Assembly: GCF_044987625.1 (NCBI RefSeq)
Contig: NZ_JBJDSB010000005.1
Location: 1-64,000 of the forward strand
From: Desulfobaculum sp044987625
GTDB taxonomy: Bacteria > Desulfobacterota > Desulfovibrionia > Desulfovibrionales > Desulfovibrionaceae
Direction: 5' to 3'
Length of the DNA: 64,000 nt
This document shows, piece by piece, positions 8,358-16,386 of the stretch (position 1 is its first letter; each line of letters starts with the position of its first letter). The translations under genes were made by a program, and so were the position numbers. A model generated the notes under the pieces. That model did no database searches. It was not told the origin of the DNA and saw only the letters and a list, made by a program, of their open reading frames with translations.

Positions 8358-8763
8358 GGCAGACTGCACCTCGGGTCCACGCGGCGCGCAGAAAAACACA
8401 AAGGTTATGCGGAAACACGCAAGGCATGCAGAACACTTCAATTGTAGCCTACTGGAAAACACCGCGTATTTCAACACGTTTGCTCAGAGTGACGCATAAC
8501 GCGCCCTGCGTCACCACGCTGCGCCCGCCAACGGATGCGCCAAGCGAGCCTTGTGATGCAGAATATTCATCCCCCACTTTGCCAACATCCTGCAAAAGCT
8601 GTATGCTTTTCTGAGTTGTGTGCGCTAGGTCACGCTTTGCCAAGTGGCCGCGCATGTCCAACGCCGGGGGGGAAGGTTGGCTCGCGCCGCCCTCGCCACA
8701 GGGCCGCCACCTGACGACTCCTGCCCCGCCGGCGGCATTCATCACAAGCTCTGGACGGCACCC
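8358..8763. other. Divergent intergenic region, about 400 bases
   Basis: This gap separates the divergent MBL and HPt genes. It must hold promoters for both. A plausible plus-strand promoter is listed separately. On the minus strand a TACAAT hexamer (8441-8446) could be a -10 element, but no good -35 is spaced with it. No gene or repeat was seen. Confidence 0.5.
8579..8607 (+). promoter_or_regulatory. Candidate sigma-70 promoter for the HPt gene
   Basis: TTGCCA and TATGCT are separated by exactly 17 bases, 157 bases upstream of the HPt start codon. The match to consensus is five of six and four of six. It is inferred from sequence only. Confidence 0.4.
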
Positions 8764-9135
8764 ATGCCCTACCGCATCCCCACCGGCCTCAGTACGCCCA
8801 TCCTTGACGAGCAGGCCACGCTCCTCCGCCTGCGCGGCAATACCCAGTTTCTCACCGAGCTGTATGGCGTCTTTCTGGATGACCTCCCGCCAAAGCTCAC
8901 CGCCCTCAGCAGCGCGCTCTCTCAGAATGACGAAACCGCCCTGCGCCGCATTGCGCACTCCATCAAGGGCGCGGCGGCAACCATCAGCGCGCTGTCCCTC
9001 AAACAGCAGGCGGAGCGGCTGGAGCACGCGGCAAGACAAGGCCGTAGCGCCGAGGTACGCGACGTGGCGCAACGCATCATCTTCCACGGCCAGACCACCC
9101 TTGAGCATGTTGCGGCCAGCATGGAGCTTCGATAG
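8764..9135 (+). CDS. Histidine phosphotransfer (HPt) domain protein
   Basis: This 123-residue protein is a single HPt domain that would relay phosphate between receiver domains. The active-site helix is IAHSIKGAAATI, with the phosphorylatable His at residue 65, followed by the usual small residues that permit docking. The start at 8764 places the domain at normal length. Its ribosome site is weak (GGAC region). Possible partners inside the window are the receiver/kinase protein at 4064-5485, whose kinase part is degenerate, and the orphan receiver at 40961-41425. Neither link is shown by the sequence. Confidence 0.85.
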   Translation: MPYRIPTGLSTPILDEQATLLRLRGNTQFLTELYGVFLDDLPPKLTALSSALSQNDETALRRIAHSIKGAAATISALSLKQQAERLEHAARQGRSAEVRDVAQRIIFHGQTTLEHVAASMELR

Positions 9136-9185
9136 CATTGGGGCTCTCACGCCCATTGCTTTCAGCCAAAGGAAGATGCACCACC

Positions 9186-9404
9186 ATGAGCGAAAAAAAG
9201 GAAATATCCATCAACCGCGTGGACTGTACCGAGTGTATGGGCTGCGTGGAGATGTGTCCCGACCTGTTTGAATGGGACGACATCAACGAAGAAGTCGTCC
9301 TGCGCAAGGAATGCGCGACCGAAGCGGAAATGGCCGAGGCTATCGCCCTCTGTCCGCAGGACTGCATTGAAGTGCACGGTCCTTGCCAAAACGGCGACTC
9401 CTAG
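9186..9404 (+). CDS. Small acidic ferredoxin
   Basis: This 72-residue, strongly acidic protein carries CTECMGCVEMCP (Cys 14, 17, 20, 24) and later ALCPQDC. The layout matches Desulfovibrio-type ferredoxins that bind one [4Fe-4S] cluster, with the second site mostly lost. A disulfide or a convertible 3Fe/4Fe cluster is possible because of the extra cysteine. It would shuttle low-potential electrons in the cytoplasm. The ATG at 9186 has AGGAAG upstream. It follows the HPt gene by 50 bases, and a strong hairpin follows it. Confidence 0.9.
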   Translation: MSEKKEISINRVDCTECMGCVEMCPDLFEWDDINEEVVLRKECATEAEMAEAIALCPQDCIEVHGPCQNGDS

Positions 9405-9472
9405 CCGCCCAGCGCCCGTCTCGAAGCAGCGCGCCGGCGAGGCCACAGGCGCGGCATACCACGCACCACACA

Positions 9473-9514
9473 CAACAACGCCCCCGTTGGATTACTCCAG
9501 CGGGGGCGTTGTTG
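9473..9514. terminator. Bidirectional terminator between ferredoxin and HsdR-N genes
   Basis: A 14-base-pair perfect stem (CAACAACGCCCCCG with CGGGGGCGTTGTTG) has a 14-base loop. It sits between two convergent stop codons and uses the same GCCCCCG core as the hairpin at 2012-2042. Confidence 0.7.
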
Positions 9515-9524
9515 CGCGCGGGCG

Positions 9525-10112
9525 CTAGGCGGGGTCGTCGTCCCGCCCCGGCGTATGCGCGGGCTTTGGCGTGCAGGTATGGCAGCAACTGCCGTAGATG
9601 AATTCGCTGTAGGCGTAGAGGATGCGGCGCTCGCGGTCTAGCTGCTGCGGCGAGCACCGCGGCGCGGGATGGGCCTTCGCAAGGGCGGGCAGGTCCTCAT
9701 ACCGGGGGATGGCGCGCATGCTGGTGCCAAGGGTGGTCCCCGTTGCGGCGTCCAAAAGCACGGCCTCGCGCGTGTCAGTCACCGCAACCAGCGGAATGGG
9801 ACCGTCGGGGTACAGCCGCGCTGCGGCAAGAACTTCGCGGTCAAAACTGCCGGGCTGTCCGGCCACGAAAAAGAGCAGAAAGAGCGGCGAGCCATCCTCA
9901 TCGCAGGCCACAAGGTCCGCCACGCGGCAATAGGTTTCGCCGTCCACGGGAAATTCAATGCCCACCTTGGCCAGCAGGCGCTGCGGCGGATAGCCCAGCT
10001 CCTCTACCAGCATGCGGGCCATGGCCTGACGGAATTCCTCGTAGGAGGTTTCCTCGATGTCCTCGCCGGTCAGGTAGTCCCGAACCACCTGACCAAGACT
10101 TGTTTCGTGCAT
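9525..10112 (-). CDS. Orphan type I restriction HsdR N-terminal-like domain protein
   Basis: This 195-residue protein resembles the stand-alone HsdR_N_2-type nuclease-like domain: Y-E-E-x-R near the N-terminus, the KVGIEFPVDGETYCRVADLVA core with an acidic residue, and then strand-rich sequence. Other restriction subunits are absent, so a role in classic restriction is unlikely. The tail contains CCHTC and many prolines. The start was moved to the ATG at 10112 because AAGGAG lies exactly six bases upstream; the ATG two codons earlier would sit directly against that site. Function is unknown. Confidence 0.7.
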   Translation of the reverse strand: MHETSLGQVVRDYLTGEDIEETSYEEFRQAMARMLVEELGYPPQRLLAKVGIEFPVDGETYCRVADLVACDEDGSPLFLLFFVAGQPGSFDREVLAAARLYPDGPIPLVAVTDTREAVLLDAATGTTLGTSMRAIPRYEDLPALAKAHPAPRCSPQQLDRERRILYAYSEFIYGSCCHTCTPKPAHTPGRDDDPA

Positions 10113-10151
10113 CCGCATCTCCTTGCCGGGGCGGATGGAGCGCCGGAACGC

Positions 10152-10787
10152 CTAGGCCTTGTCCGGGGCTCCCGCGCCGGGGGCGTCTTTCTTCTTGCCG
10201 TCGTACAGCTCGGACCACGAGAGCAGGTTTTCACCGGGGTCCTCGTTGTCCTTGATGGCCTGCAGAATCTGCTTAAACACCGGCAGATGGGGCTTGAGCT
10301 TCGCAAAGCCCACACGCACGGCGACGTACAGCGGGATAAAGATGAAGTTGTTGCCCACTTCATTGCCGATGGCCGGGATGGTGAACGGCAGCGGAAAGAC
10401 AACTTCGGAGAAGCGCATAACCATCCAGCCGAGGGCAAAGGGCACAGGCCACAGGCTGGAGGCAAATAGCGCAATGTGGGAAAAGAAATTCTGCCCAAAG
10501 GCTTCGTTCGCCAGCGAGTTACAGGCCTTGTAGCTGGCCTTGTCCTTTTCGCAGATGGCCTGCACGGACAGGTTGTGCTGGCGAATCATGTCCTGATTGA
10601 TTTTGGCAAAGTGCTTCCGGTTGAGGAAGTAGGCGCCGGCCAAAGACAGTTCCCCCACCACCGTGCACAGAAGCACCAGCAGAAACATCCCCACAAAGTA
10701 GGCTGTCAGCGGCTCAAGGGGCAGCCGAAACAGGGGGATGAACACCGGGTCAAAAAGATAATTGAGGCTGTCGAAGGATGCTAACAC
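10152..10787 (-). CDS. Membrane protein, possible Oxa1/EMC3-like topology
   Basis: This 211-residue protein has an N-terminal hydrophobic helix (about 28-55) and then a charged helical stretch, HFAKINQDMIRQHNLSVQAI. SLANEAFGQNFF follows, with two or three more hydrophobic segments and a charged C-tail. The order helix, charged hairpin, then NEAFG-like element and helices is reminiscent of EMC3/DUF106 members of the Oxa1 superfamily, but I could not confirm that. The start is GTG with GAGG five to six bases before it. It lies downstream of the transporter operon, after a terminator, so it probably has its own promoter. Confidence 0.65.
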   Translation of the reverse strand: MLASFDSLNYLFDPVFIPLFRLPLEPLTAYFVGMFLLVLLCTVVGELSLAGAYFLNRKHFAKINQDMIRQHNLSVQAICEKDKASYKACNSLANEAFGQNFFSHIALFASSLWPVPFALGWMVMRFSEVVFPLPFTIPAIGNEVGNNFIFIPLYVAVRVGFAKLKPHLPVFKQILQAIKDNEDPGENLLSWSELYDGKKKDAPGAGAPDKA

Positions 10788-10879
10788 GTCTTCCTCTCAG
10801 GGCGTGGTCTTACGCGGAAAGTCCGCGGACCTCTTTTGTACGATGTCTTGCCGCCCCGCACAAGTGCGGCGCAGGGCGG

Positions 10880-10912
10880 AAAAAGGGCCGGCCGGTAAAG
10901 ACCGGCCGGCCC
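10880..10912 (-). terminator. Strong terminator after the TauE/SafE gene
   Basis: On the minus strand GGGCCGGCCGG pairs perfectly with CCGGCCGGCCC over a six-base loop, followed by TTTTTCC. It ends the iron-sulfur/TauE operon 35 bases after its last stop. Confidence 0.92.
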
Positions 10913-10946
10913 GGGTAGGGTCTCGCTTTACAGAGCGTGCACTCGC

Positions 10947-12083
10947 CTAGAAGGGAGGCAGGATGCTGAAGCCCAGGAAGCCCTTGGAGCAGTAGCGCAG
11001 GCCAACGTACAGGGCCAGCACGACGAACAGGCGCTTCAGCCAGACGTCGGGGATGTACTTGGAGGTGCGCGGTCCAATCATGGAACCGATAACGATACCG
11101 ATAAGCTCGGCACCGATGAGGCTCCACTGTACGGGCGTTCCCTTCAGGACCATGTAGGAGGCGATGGAGTTGATCATGCCGATGAACACGGCCATGGCGG
11201 AAGTGCCAGCCACAAGGTACATGGGCAGGCCAGCCACGGAGGTCAGGAACGGCACGAGCAGGAAGCCGCCACCAACACCGAGGAAGGAAGCAAGAGCGGC
11301 GATGAAGAAGCCACCAATAACCGGGATGAGCGGGTTGAAGTGGAACTCGACGCCGAAGAAGGTGAACTCGCAACGGGTCAGGGTGAAGGTCTTCACCTTA
11401 ACGCCCTGGGCGGACATATCCACGTTACCGGTCTTCACGCTGTCCTCAAAGGCCTTGGCGGCTGCCTTGGCTTCCTTCTTCTTGTTCTGGGCCTTGGGCG
11501 TAGTCTCGTAGAAGAGGTAGCAGCCAAGGAACAGGACGAAGAGGCCGAAGTAGCCGAGGTAGGACTTCAGGCTGATCTTACCGGCGGTCAGCCACGGCAC
11601 CAGCCAGGAACCGGCCACGGAACCGATGGCCAGCGCGATGCCCAGAGGGGCAACCAGACGGCCGGCGCGGTAGTAGTTGAACGTGGACAGCGCGGCGGAG
11701 CAACCCACCAGCCACTGGTTGGACACGCGGATGGAGTCGGTGACGACCTTGTTCAGGGCCATCTTTTTGCCGAAGCCCTTCGCGTAGTCGCCGAGGCCGT
11801 AAATGGTGATGTGACCAACACCGGCCATAATGCCGCCGAACGCGCCGACGGTGGAGAAGATCCAGCCAACCCAGATGGCCCACACGAGGCCGATCAGGGC
11901 GTTGAGGTTAGGTGCGCCGGGGATGCCGAGGTATCCCTTGGCGGCGTTGGGGTCGAGCTTGTCGGCTGCGATGGCCTGGCTCACAGCGTCGGTCAGGCGA
12001 TCGGCCCATGCCGCTTCCTGCGTGCACAGCACCACGGCAATGGCGAACAGTGCGAGGAATGCGTGGTTGGACTTGAATTTCAC
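10947..12083 (-). CDS. Sulfite exporter TauE/SafE family membrane protein
   Basis: This 378-residue membrane protein has two sets of hydrophobic helices joined by a lysine-rich cytoplasmic loop (about 220-260). The family motif GVGGGFLLVPFL lies near residue 293, and a related GAFGGIMAGVG near residue 80. Members move small anions such as sulfite, sulfoacetate or sulfur-containing acids. The N-terminus is signal-like. The GTG at 12083 was chosen because AGGAGG sits eight bases upstream, and the longer frame runs into the upstream ferredoxin gene. It is 41 bases downstream of a four-cluster ferredoxin gene, an unusual partner that suggests a redox-linked sulfur-oxyanion or related function. 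Confidence 0.85.
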   Translation of the reverse strand: MKFKSNHAFLALFAIAVVLCTQEAAWADRLTDAVSQAIAADKLDPNAAKGYLGIPGAPNLNALIGLVWAIWVGWIFSTVGAFGGIMAGVGHITIYGLGDYAKGFGKKMALNKVVTDSIRVSNQWLVGCSAALSTFNYYRAGRLVAPLGIALAIGSVAGSWLVPWLTAGKISLKSYLGYFGLFVLFLGCYLFYETTPKAQNKKKEAKAAAKAFEDSVKTGNVDMSAQGVKVKTFTLTRCEFTFFGVEFHFNPLIPVIGGFFIAALASFLGVGGGFLLVPFLTSVAGLPMYLVAGTSAMAVFIGMINSIASYMVLKGTPVQWSLIGAELIGIVIGSMIGPRTSKYIPDVWLKRLFVVLALYVGLRYCSKGFLGFSILPPF

Positions 12084-12124
12084 AGTGCCACCCTCCTTAA
12101 AGGTTGAAAGAAGAAAAACAACGG

Positions 12125-12634
12125 TCAGCGCAAAGCGCGCTTCAGCAACATCTTCTGCCCGTGTCGCTCTCGTGCCGTGCGAGATGCCGCATTCGGCGAC
12201 ACGAACTCCAGCGCATGCGTGGTGCATGCCGTAACGCAAGCAGGCTCAAGGCCGCGGTCGATTCTGTCCATGCACAGGTCGCATTTGAGAACCTTGCCCG
12301 TGGTCTCGTCCCACTGCGGGATGTTCCAGGGACAGGCAATGATGCATGCCTTGCACCCAACGCACAGCTCCTGATCCACAAAAACGATGCCGTCTTCGCG
12401 GCGTTGCATAGCCTCGGTGGGACAGGCCGCAACACACCAGGGTTGCTCGCAGTGGAAGCATGGCATGAACAGGTTCATGATCTTGGGCTTGCCCGCCTTT
12501 TTCAGCGGACCTACCGTCACCATCTGCCCCAGACGCGCACCCGGAGGCACGGCGTTTTTTTGCTTGCAATGCACCTCACAGGCATTACAGCTAATGCACC
12601 GGTCCTGGTTGGTCTTGATCATGTACTTGCTCAC
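12125..12634 (-). CDS. Four-cluster ferredoxin (DmsB/PsrB/NrfC-like)
   Basis: This 169-residue protein has sixteen cysteines in four groups: CISCNACEVHC, CFHCEQPWCVAAC, CVGCKACIIAC and CDLCM...CVTAC. This is the layout of electron-transfer subunits of molybdopterin oxidoreductases, which normally hold four cubane clusters. No signal peptide is seen, so it is cytoplasmic unless carried by a partner. The start is GTG, set by GGAGGG seven bases upstream. No catalytic molybdoenzyme subunit is adjacent; the only operon partner is the TauE/SafE protein. The orphan molybdoenzyme at 27844-29928 lacks such a subunit and could be a remote partner, but this is speculative. Confidence 0.9.
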   Translation of the reverse strand: MSKYMIKTNQDRCISCNACEVHCKQKNAVPPGARLGQMVTVGPLKKAGKPKIMNLFMPCFHCEQPWCVAACPTEAMQRREDGIVFVDQELCVGCKACIIACPWNIPQWDETTGKVLKCDLCMDRIDRGLEPACVTACTTHALEFVSPNAASRTARERHGQKMLLKRALR

Positions 12635-12781
12635 GGAGCATCCCTCCCGTCTCTGGATGAAAAACTGAAGGCCTTCACACCGGCGCCAACAGTGCCGCAA
12701 GCGTCCCTGCGGCGTAGGCGTCCGTCTGAGTCTAGGCGGTTAAATCAGTTGCTTGAGCCAAGGTCAATGAGGCCGCATGTG

Positions 12782-12801
12782 CATGTGATATCTTTCACAT
12801 G
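12782..12801. promoter_or_regulatory. Crp/Fnr-type palindrome TGTGA-N6-TCACA
   Basis: A perfect palindrome CATGTGA-N6-TCACATG lies about 150 bases upstream of the four-cluster ferredoxin start. It matches the classical Crp half sites and spacing. A Crp/Fnr-family protein is encoded at 59330-60013, but its own predicted boxes have a different half site (TTGAC). Confidence 0.6.
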
Positions 12802-13311
12802 ACACAAAAACCCCTTTACATTTCACCCGGAACCAAGCGTGTCCGCCAGCCGACAAAGGCTCGCAGATTCCTGTATGTCTATCATGGTTTGCGTTTCAGC
12901 TTAAGTATAAAGGGCAACACGTTCCTTTTTTCACCGCAGCGTCACAAACCGCTGGCATGCGGCAGTTTTCGTTTTGGAAAGCCGCAACCGCGCTCCCCCG
13001 CCATACAACAGCAGACCGAACCCTTCGGTCCGGTCTGCCTCATTCTTGTGTTTTTTCTCGCTCAAGAGAGCCACCTCCCGCGCTTTCTGGCGGTCAGGGG
13101 ATGGTCCGTTGTGGAGGGGGCGGCAGAGCAGCGCTCATCAAACCGGCGCGGCCAGTTGGCGCTCGTCGCCCGGCCCTGGAGTGTATCGTCTCTCGCGCTG
13201 TGCGGTCCAAGGCGTCCTCTGTCTGCATATTGCCGTCGTCCCCGGTTGCGGACCAGTTCTGCTGGCTGGTCCCGTTGTGTGGCCTTGGGGGCACGTCGTC
13301 CCCCTTGCCAT
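12802..13311. other. Intergenic region downstream of nuoN, about 510 bases
   Basis: No convincing gene was seen. A hairpin GCAGACCG (13011-13018) / CGGTCTGC (13031-13038) is followed on the plus strand by a T-rich stretch ending in TTTTTT. A small plus-strand transcript ending there is possible but unsupported. GGGGG-N8-CCCCC near 13285-13305 may help end the nuo operon. Confidence 0.4.
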
Positions 13312-14748
13312 TTACCGCATAAGCTGTCGCCCTGCTTCAGCGGCAAACTCAAAGACCGGTCCGGGCACCGCGCCAAGCAGCAGGATGGCGGCGGCGAGCA
13401 CCGTCCCCCACACACGGGTCATGGGGCCTTCGTCCACAGGCTCCAGCCGCGCGGCGTCTTCAGGCTCCACAGTGTAGGCGTGGCGCACCAGACTCAGATA
13501 GTAATAGATGGCGATGGCCGTGTTCACTGCCGCCACGATGACGAACCAGTTGTACCCGTGGTTCCACGCGCTGGTCAGCAGGAAGAACTTCCCGATGAAT
13601 CCGGCCGTAGGCGGCAGGCCAACAAGGGCAAAGGCCGCCACGGCCAGCACCATGGCCATATACGGCGAGCGCCGGTACAGGCCGTTCAGGTCGTCCAGCT
13701 TCACGTTGCGCCCGTCCTCGCTGGTCTTGCAGATGACCCAGAAGCACGTCAGGTTCATAAGGATATACACCAGACTGTAGAACGCGGCCGCGGCAAGGCC
13801 CTGCGCTGTGCCCGCCACAAGGCCCAGCATCACATATCCGGCGTGGGATACGCTGGAATAGCCCAGCATGCGCTTTACATCGCGCTGTACAAGGGCGGAG
13901 AGGTTGCCAAAGGTCATGGACACCGCGCCAAGGATGGCGAAAATCAGCGTCACCTCCATACCCGGAGTCAGCAGTGCGGCAAGGCGCACCAGCACGACCA
14001 CCGCGCCCAGCTTGGGCAGGGTTGCCACGTAGGCCGCCGTCTCGTTGCTGGCGCCCTCGTACACATCCGGGCACCAAAAGTGGAAGGGAAACAGCGCCAG
14101 CTTGTAGAACATCCCCGCAAGGAACAAGGACAGGCCCACAACAGCCATGGGGTTATTGGCCCACGACCAGTCCGCCTGCGCAAGGTCCACAAGGTAGCTG
14201 GAATGCTGCGAGGCCAAAATGTACGACAGGCCATACAGCGAAACAGCCGTGGCGACCGCGCCGAACAGGATGTACTTGATGCCCGCTTCCGCCGCGCTGC
14301 GCTCCTTCGCGCGGATGGGGATAATGGCGTACAGCGAGTAGGAGGAAATCTCCAGCGCCACATAAATGGTGATGAGCTCCGCACTGGACGCGAGGAACAT
14401 CAACCCAAGGGCCGAAAACCCAAGGAACAGAAAGTAGTCGCTTTCCTTGTCCTTCTCCAGCGTGGGCTGGCGCACGGCATTGAGCGTGCCGATAAAAAAG
14501 CCCACGGCAATGGCCAGCTTGAAGAATTGGGACATCATGTCCACCCGGTACGCACCGTGGAAAAGCTGCCCCTGCGCCGTCATGGCGGCAAAGGAGACGG
14601 CCACGCCAACCGCGGCACCCCACGGCACCCACGATGCGTCATTGCGCAGCGTGGAATGGCGGCTGATGCTCTGGGCGAACAGCACCAGAAGAATCACGAT
14701 TTGGAAAAGTTCCGGCAAGAACAGGTCGGGGCGTATGGACACTTGCAT
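13312..14748 (-). CDS. nuoN: Complex I subunit N (proton-pumping antiporter-like)
   Basis: This 478-residue membrane protein has about 14 helices. It has the NuoN hallmarks: the conserved lysine-bearing helix ending in FKLALFPFHFWCPDVYEG near residue 222, and VQRDVKRMLGYSSVSHAGY near 290. It is one of the proton-translocating subunits of the quinone reductase. AGGAGT lies only two bases before the ATG but eight bases before an in-frame GTG two codons later (14742), so the true first codon may be that GTG. It is the last gene of the nuo operon. Confidence 0.93.
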   Translation of the reverse strand: MQVSIRPDLFLPELFQIVILLVLFAQSISRHSTLRNDASWVPWGAAVGVAVSFAAMTAQGQLFHGAYRVDMMSQFFKLAIAVGFFIGTLNAVRQPTLEKDKESDYFLFLGFSALGLMFLASSAELITIYVALEISSYSLYAIIPIRAKERSAAEAGIKYILFGAVATAVSLYGLSYILASQHSSYLVDLAQADWSWANNPMAVVGLSLFLAGMFYKLALFPFHFWCPDVYEGASNETAAYVATLPKLGAVVVLVRLAALLTPGMEVTLIFAILGAVSMTFGNLSALVQRDVKRMLGYSSVSHAGYVMLGLVAGTAQGLAAAAFYSLVYILMNLTCFWVICKTSEDGRNVKLDDLNGLYRRSPYMAMVLAVAAFALVGLPPTAGFIGKFFLLTSAWNHGYNWFVIVAAVNTAIAIYYYLSLVRHAYTVEPEDAARLEPVDEGPMTRVWGTVLAAAILLLGAVPGPVFEFAAEAGRQLMR

Positions 14749-14819
14749 TACTCCTGTTTACGGCTCCTGCGTCGCGGCGGCTTTGGGCCGCCCGCCGCAT
14801 CGTGACGTGCATCAGTCCG

Positions 14820-16361
14820 TTACTGCTCGGCCACCACTACCGGCAGTTCTGGCGCATAATCGGCCAGCGTCCGCGCTTCGGCAGGAATCTGCGCCGAGCG
14901 GACGCGGAAGTCCGAAAGCAGCTTTTCAATGGAGGGGTCCACAACCTTCAGGCACAGCGTGGGCGCAAGGCCGATGTACAGCACCAGCGCCGCCAGCGGC
15001 GCAAGGTACACCCACTCGCGGATGCCAAGGTCCCAGAAGTGGCCGGAAGGTACGGACGAGGGCCGTCCCCATGCCATCTTCAGGCCAAGGCGCAGCATGT
15101 ACGCCGCGGCCACCAGCGCGCCGGGAATGGCGATGCCGCCCACCCAGTAGTTGGCCTCAAACGCGCCGAACAGCACCAAGGCTTCGCCAACGAAACTGTT
15201 TGTCCCCGGAAAGCCAAAGCTGGACAGCGTGAAAAGCCCAAAGAAGCCCATATAGATGGGCAGGAACTTTCCAAGGCCAAGGTTGTCCTTGATCTCGCGG
15301 CTGTGGCTGCGCTCGTACACCGCACCGACGAGCATAAACAGCGCGCCGGTGGTAATGCCGTGATTCAGCATCTGCATCAGGGCGCCCTCCACGCCCCGGA
15401 CATTGAAGAGGAAGATGCCAAGGGTCACAAAGCCCATATGGCCCACTGAGGAGTAGGCAATCAGCTTCTTCATGTCGTTTTGCCCAAGGGCGGCAAACCC
15501 GCCGTACAGAATGCTCGCCAGCGAAATGGCAATCATCATCGGGGCAAAGTATTCACTGGCGGCAGGCGTCAGCGGCAGGCAGAAGCGCAGGAACCCATAG
15601 GTCCCCATCTTCAGCAGCACGGACGCCAGATACACGGACCCGGCCGCCGGGGCCTCAACGTGCGCGGCGGGCAGCCAGGTGTGGAACGGGAACATGGGGC
15701 ACTTGATGGCAAAGGCCAGCGCCATGGCAAGAAAGGCCCAGAACTGGAAGGTAAAGGAGTACTGCCCCTGCATCAGCTCCGGAATGGAGAAGGTCCCGGT
15801 CTGATGGTAAAAGGCGACAATAGCCACCAAAAGCAGCGTGGACCCGGCCAGTGTGTACAGAAAGAACTTGATGGACGCATACCGCCTGCGCGGGCCGCCC
15901 CACACGGCAATAAGCAGGTACATCGGCACCAGCATGGCTTCCCAGAACAGGTAGAACAGCACAAAGTCCAGCGCGACGAACACGCCCACGCACGCCGCCG
16001 TCATCAGCAGCAGGCACACGTGGAATTCCTTCACGCGGCTGGAGATGTACTTCCACGAGCACAGGGTGCACAGCGGCAGCAGCAAGATGGTCAACAGCAC
16101 CATAAACAGACTAATGCCGTCCACGCCCAGATGGTAGTTCAGGTTCCACTGCTCCACCCACGGCACCACTTCCTCAAACTGCATGGACGCCACGCCCAGC
16201 TTGAAATTGAAGAGCGGAGCCGCCAGCAGCAGCTCACACAGCCCGACAACCAGCGTAAACCAGCGGACCATGCACTCGGTGCGGAAAAACGCAAGCAGCA
16301 CCGCCGCAACAAGCGGGAAGAAGATGAGATACGTCAGAACCGGATACCCTGCTTCGATCAT
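14820..16361 (-). CDS. nuoM: Complex I subunit M (proton-pumping antiporter-like)
   Basis: This 513-residue membrane protein carries the NuoM signatures. FWEAMLVPMYLLIAVWGG has the key Glu near residue 140. The conserved Lys lies in AIKCPMFPFHTWLPAAHVEAP, and QNDMKKLIAYSSVGHMGF follows. It conducts protons in the membrane arm. The ATG at 16361 starts the expected MIEAGYPVLT helix; the longer frame runs into the preceding gene. It follows the NuoL-like gene by 25 bases. Confidence 0.94.
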   Translation of the reverse strand: MIEAGYPVLTYLIFFPLVAAVLLAFFRTECMVRWFTLVVGLCELLLAAPLFNFKLGVASMQFEEVVPWVEQWNLNYHLGVDGISLFMVLLTILLLPLCTLCSWKYISSRVKEFHVCLLLMTAACVGVFVALDFVLFYLFWEAMLVPMYLLIAVWGGPRRRYASIKFFLYTLAGSTLLLVAIVAFYHQTGTFSIPELMQGQYSFTFQFWAFLAMALAFAIKCPMFPFHTWLPAAHVEAPAAGSVYLASVLLKMGTYGFLRFCLPLTPAASEYFAPMMIAISLASILYGGFAALGQNDMKKLIAYSSVGHMGFVTLGIFLFNVRGVEGALMQMLNHGITTGALFMLVGAVYERSHSREIKDNLGLGKFLPIYMGFFGLFTLSSFGFPGTNSFVGEALVLFGAFEANYWVGGIAIPGALVAAAYMLRLGLKMAWGRPSSVPSGHFWDLGIREWVYLAPLAALVLYIGLAPTLCLKVVDPSIEKLLSDFRVRSAQIPAEARTLADYAPELPVVVAEQ

Positions 16362-16386
16362 ACGAGTCCGCTCCGTGTCTTTGGGC

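Noticed and set aside
9525..10112. Part of a type I restriction system
   Set aside because: Only an HsdR N-terminal-like domain is present; no HsdM, HsdS or helicase is near.
13011..13038. Terminator of a small RNA gene
   Set aside because: The hairpin and T-rich stretch are present, but no promoter or conserved RNA could be shown upstream.
12799..14805. Long plus-strand open frame over the nuoN region
   Set aside because: It has no recognisable domain and mirrors nuoN, which has conserved motifs and operon context.
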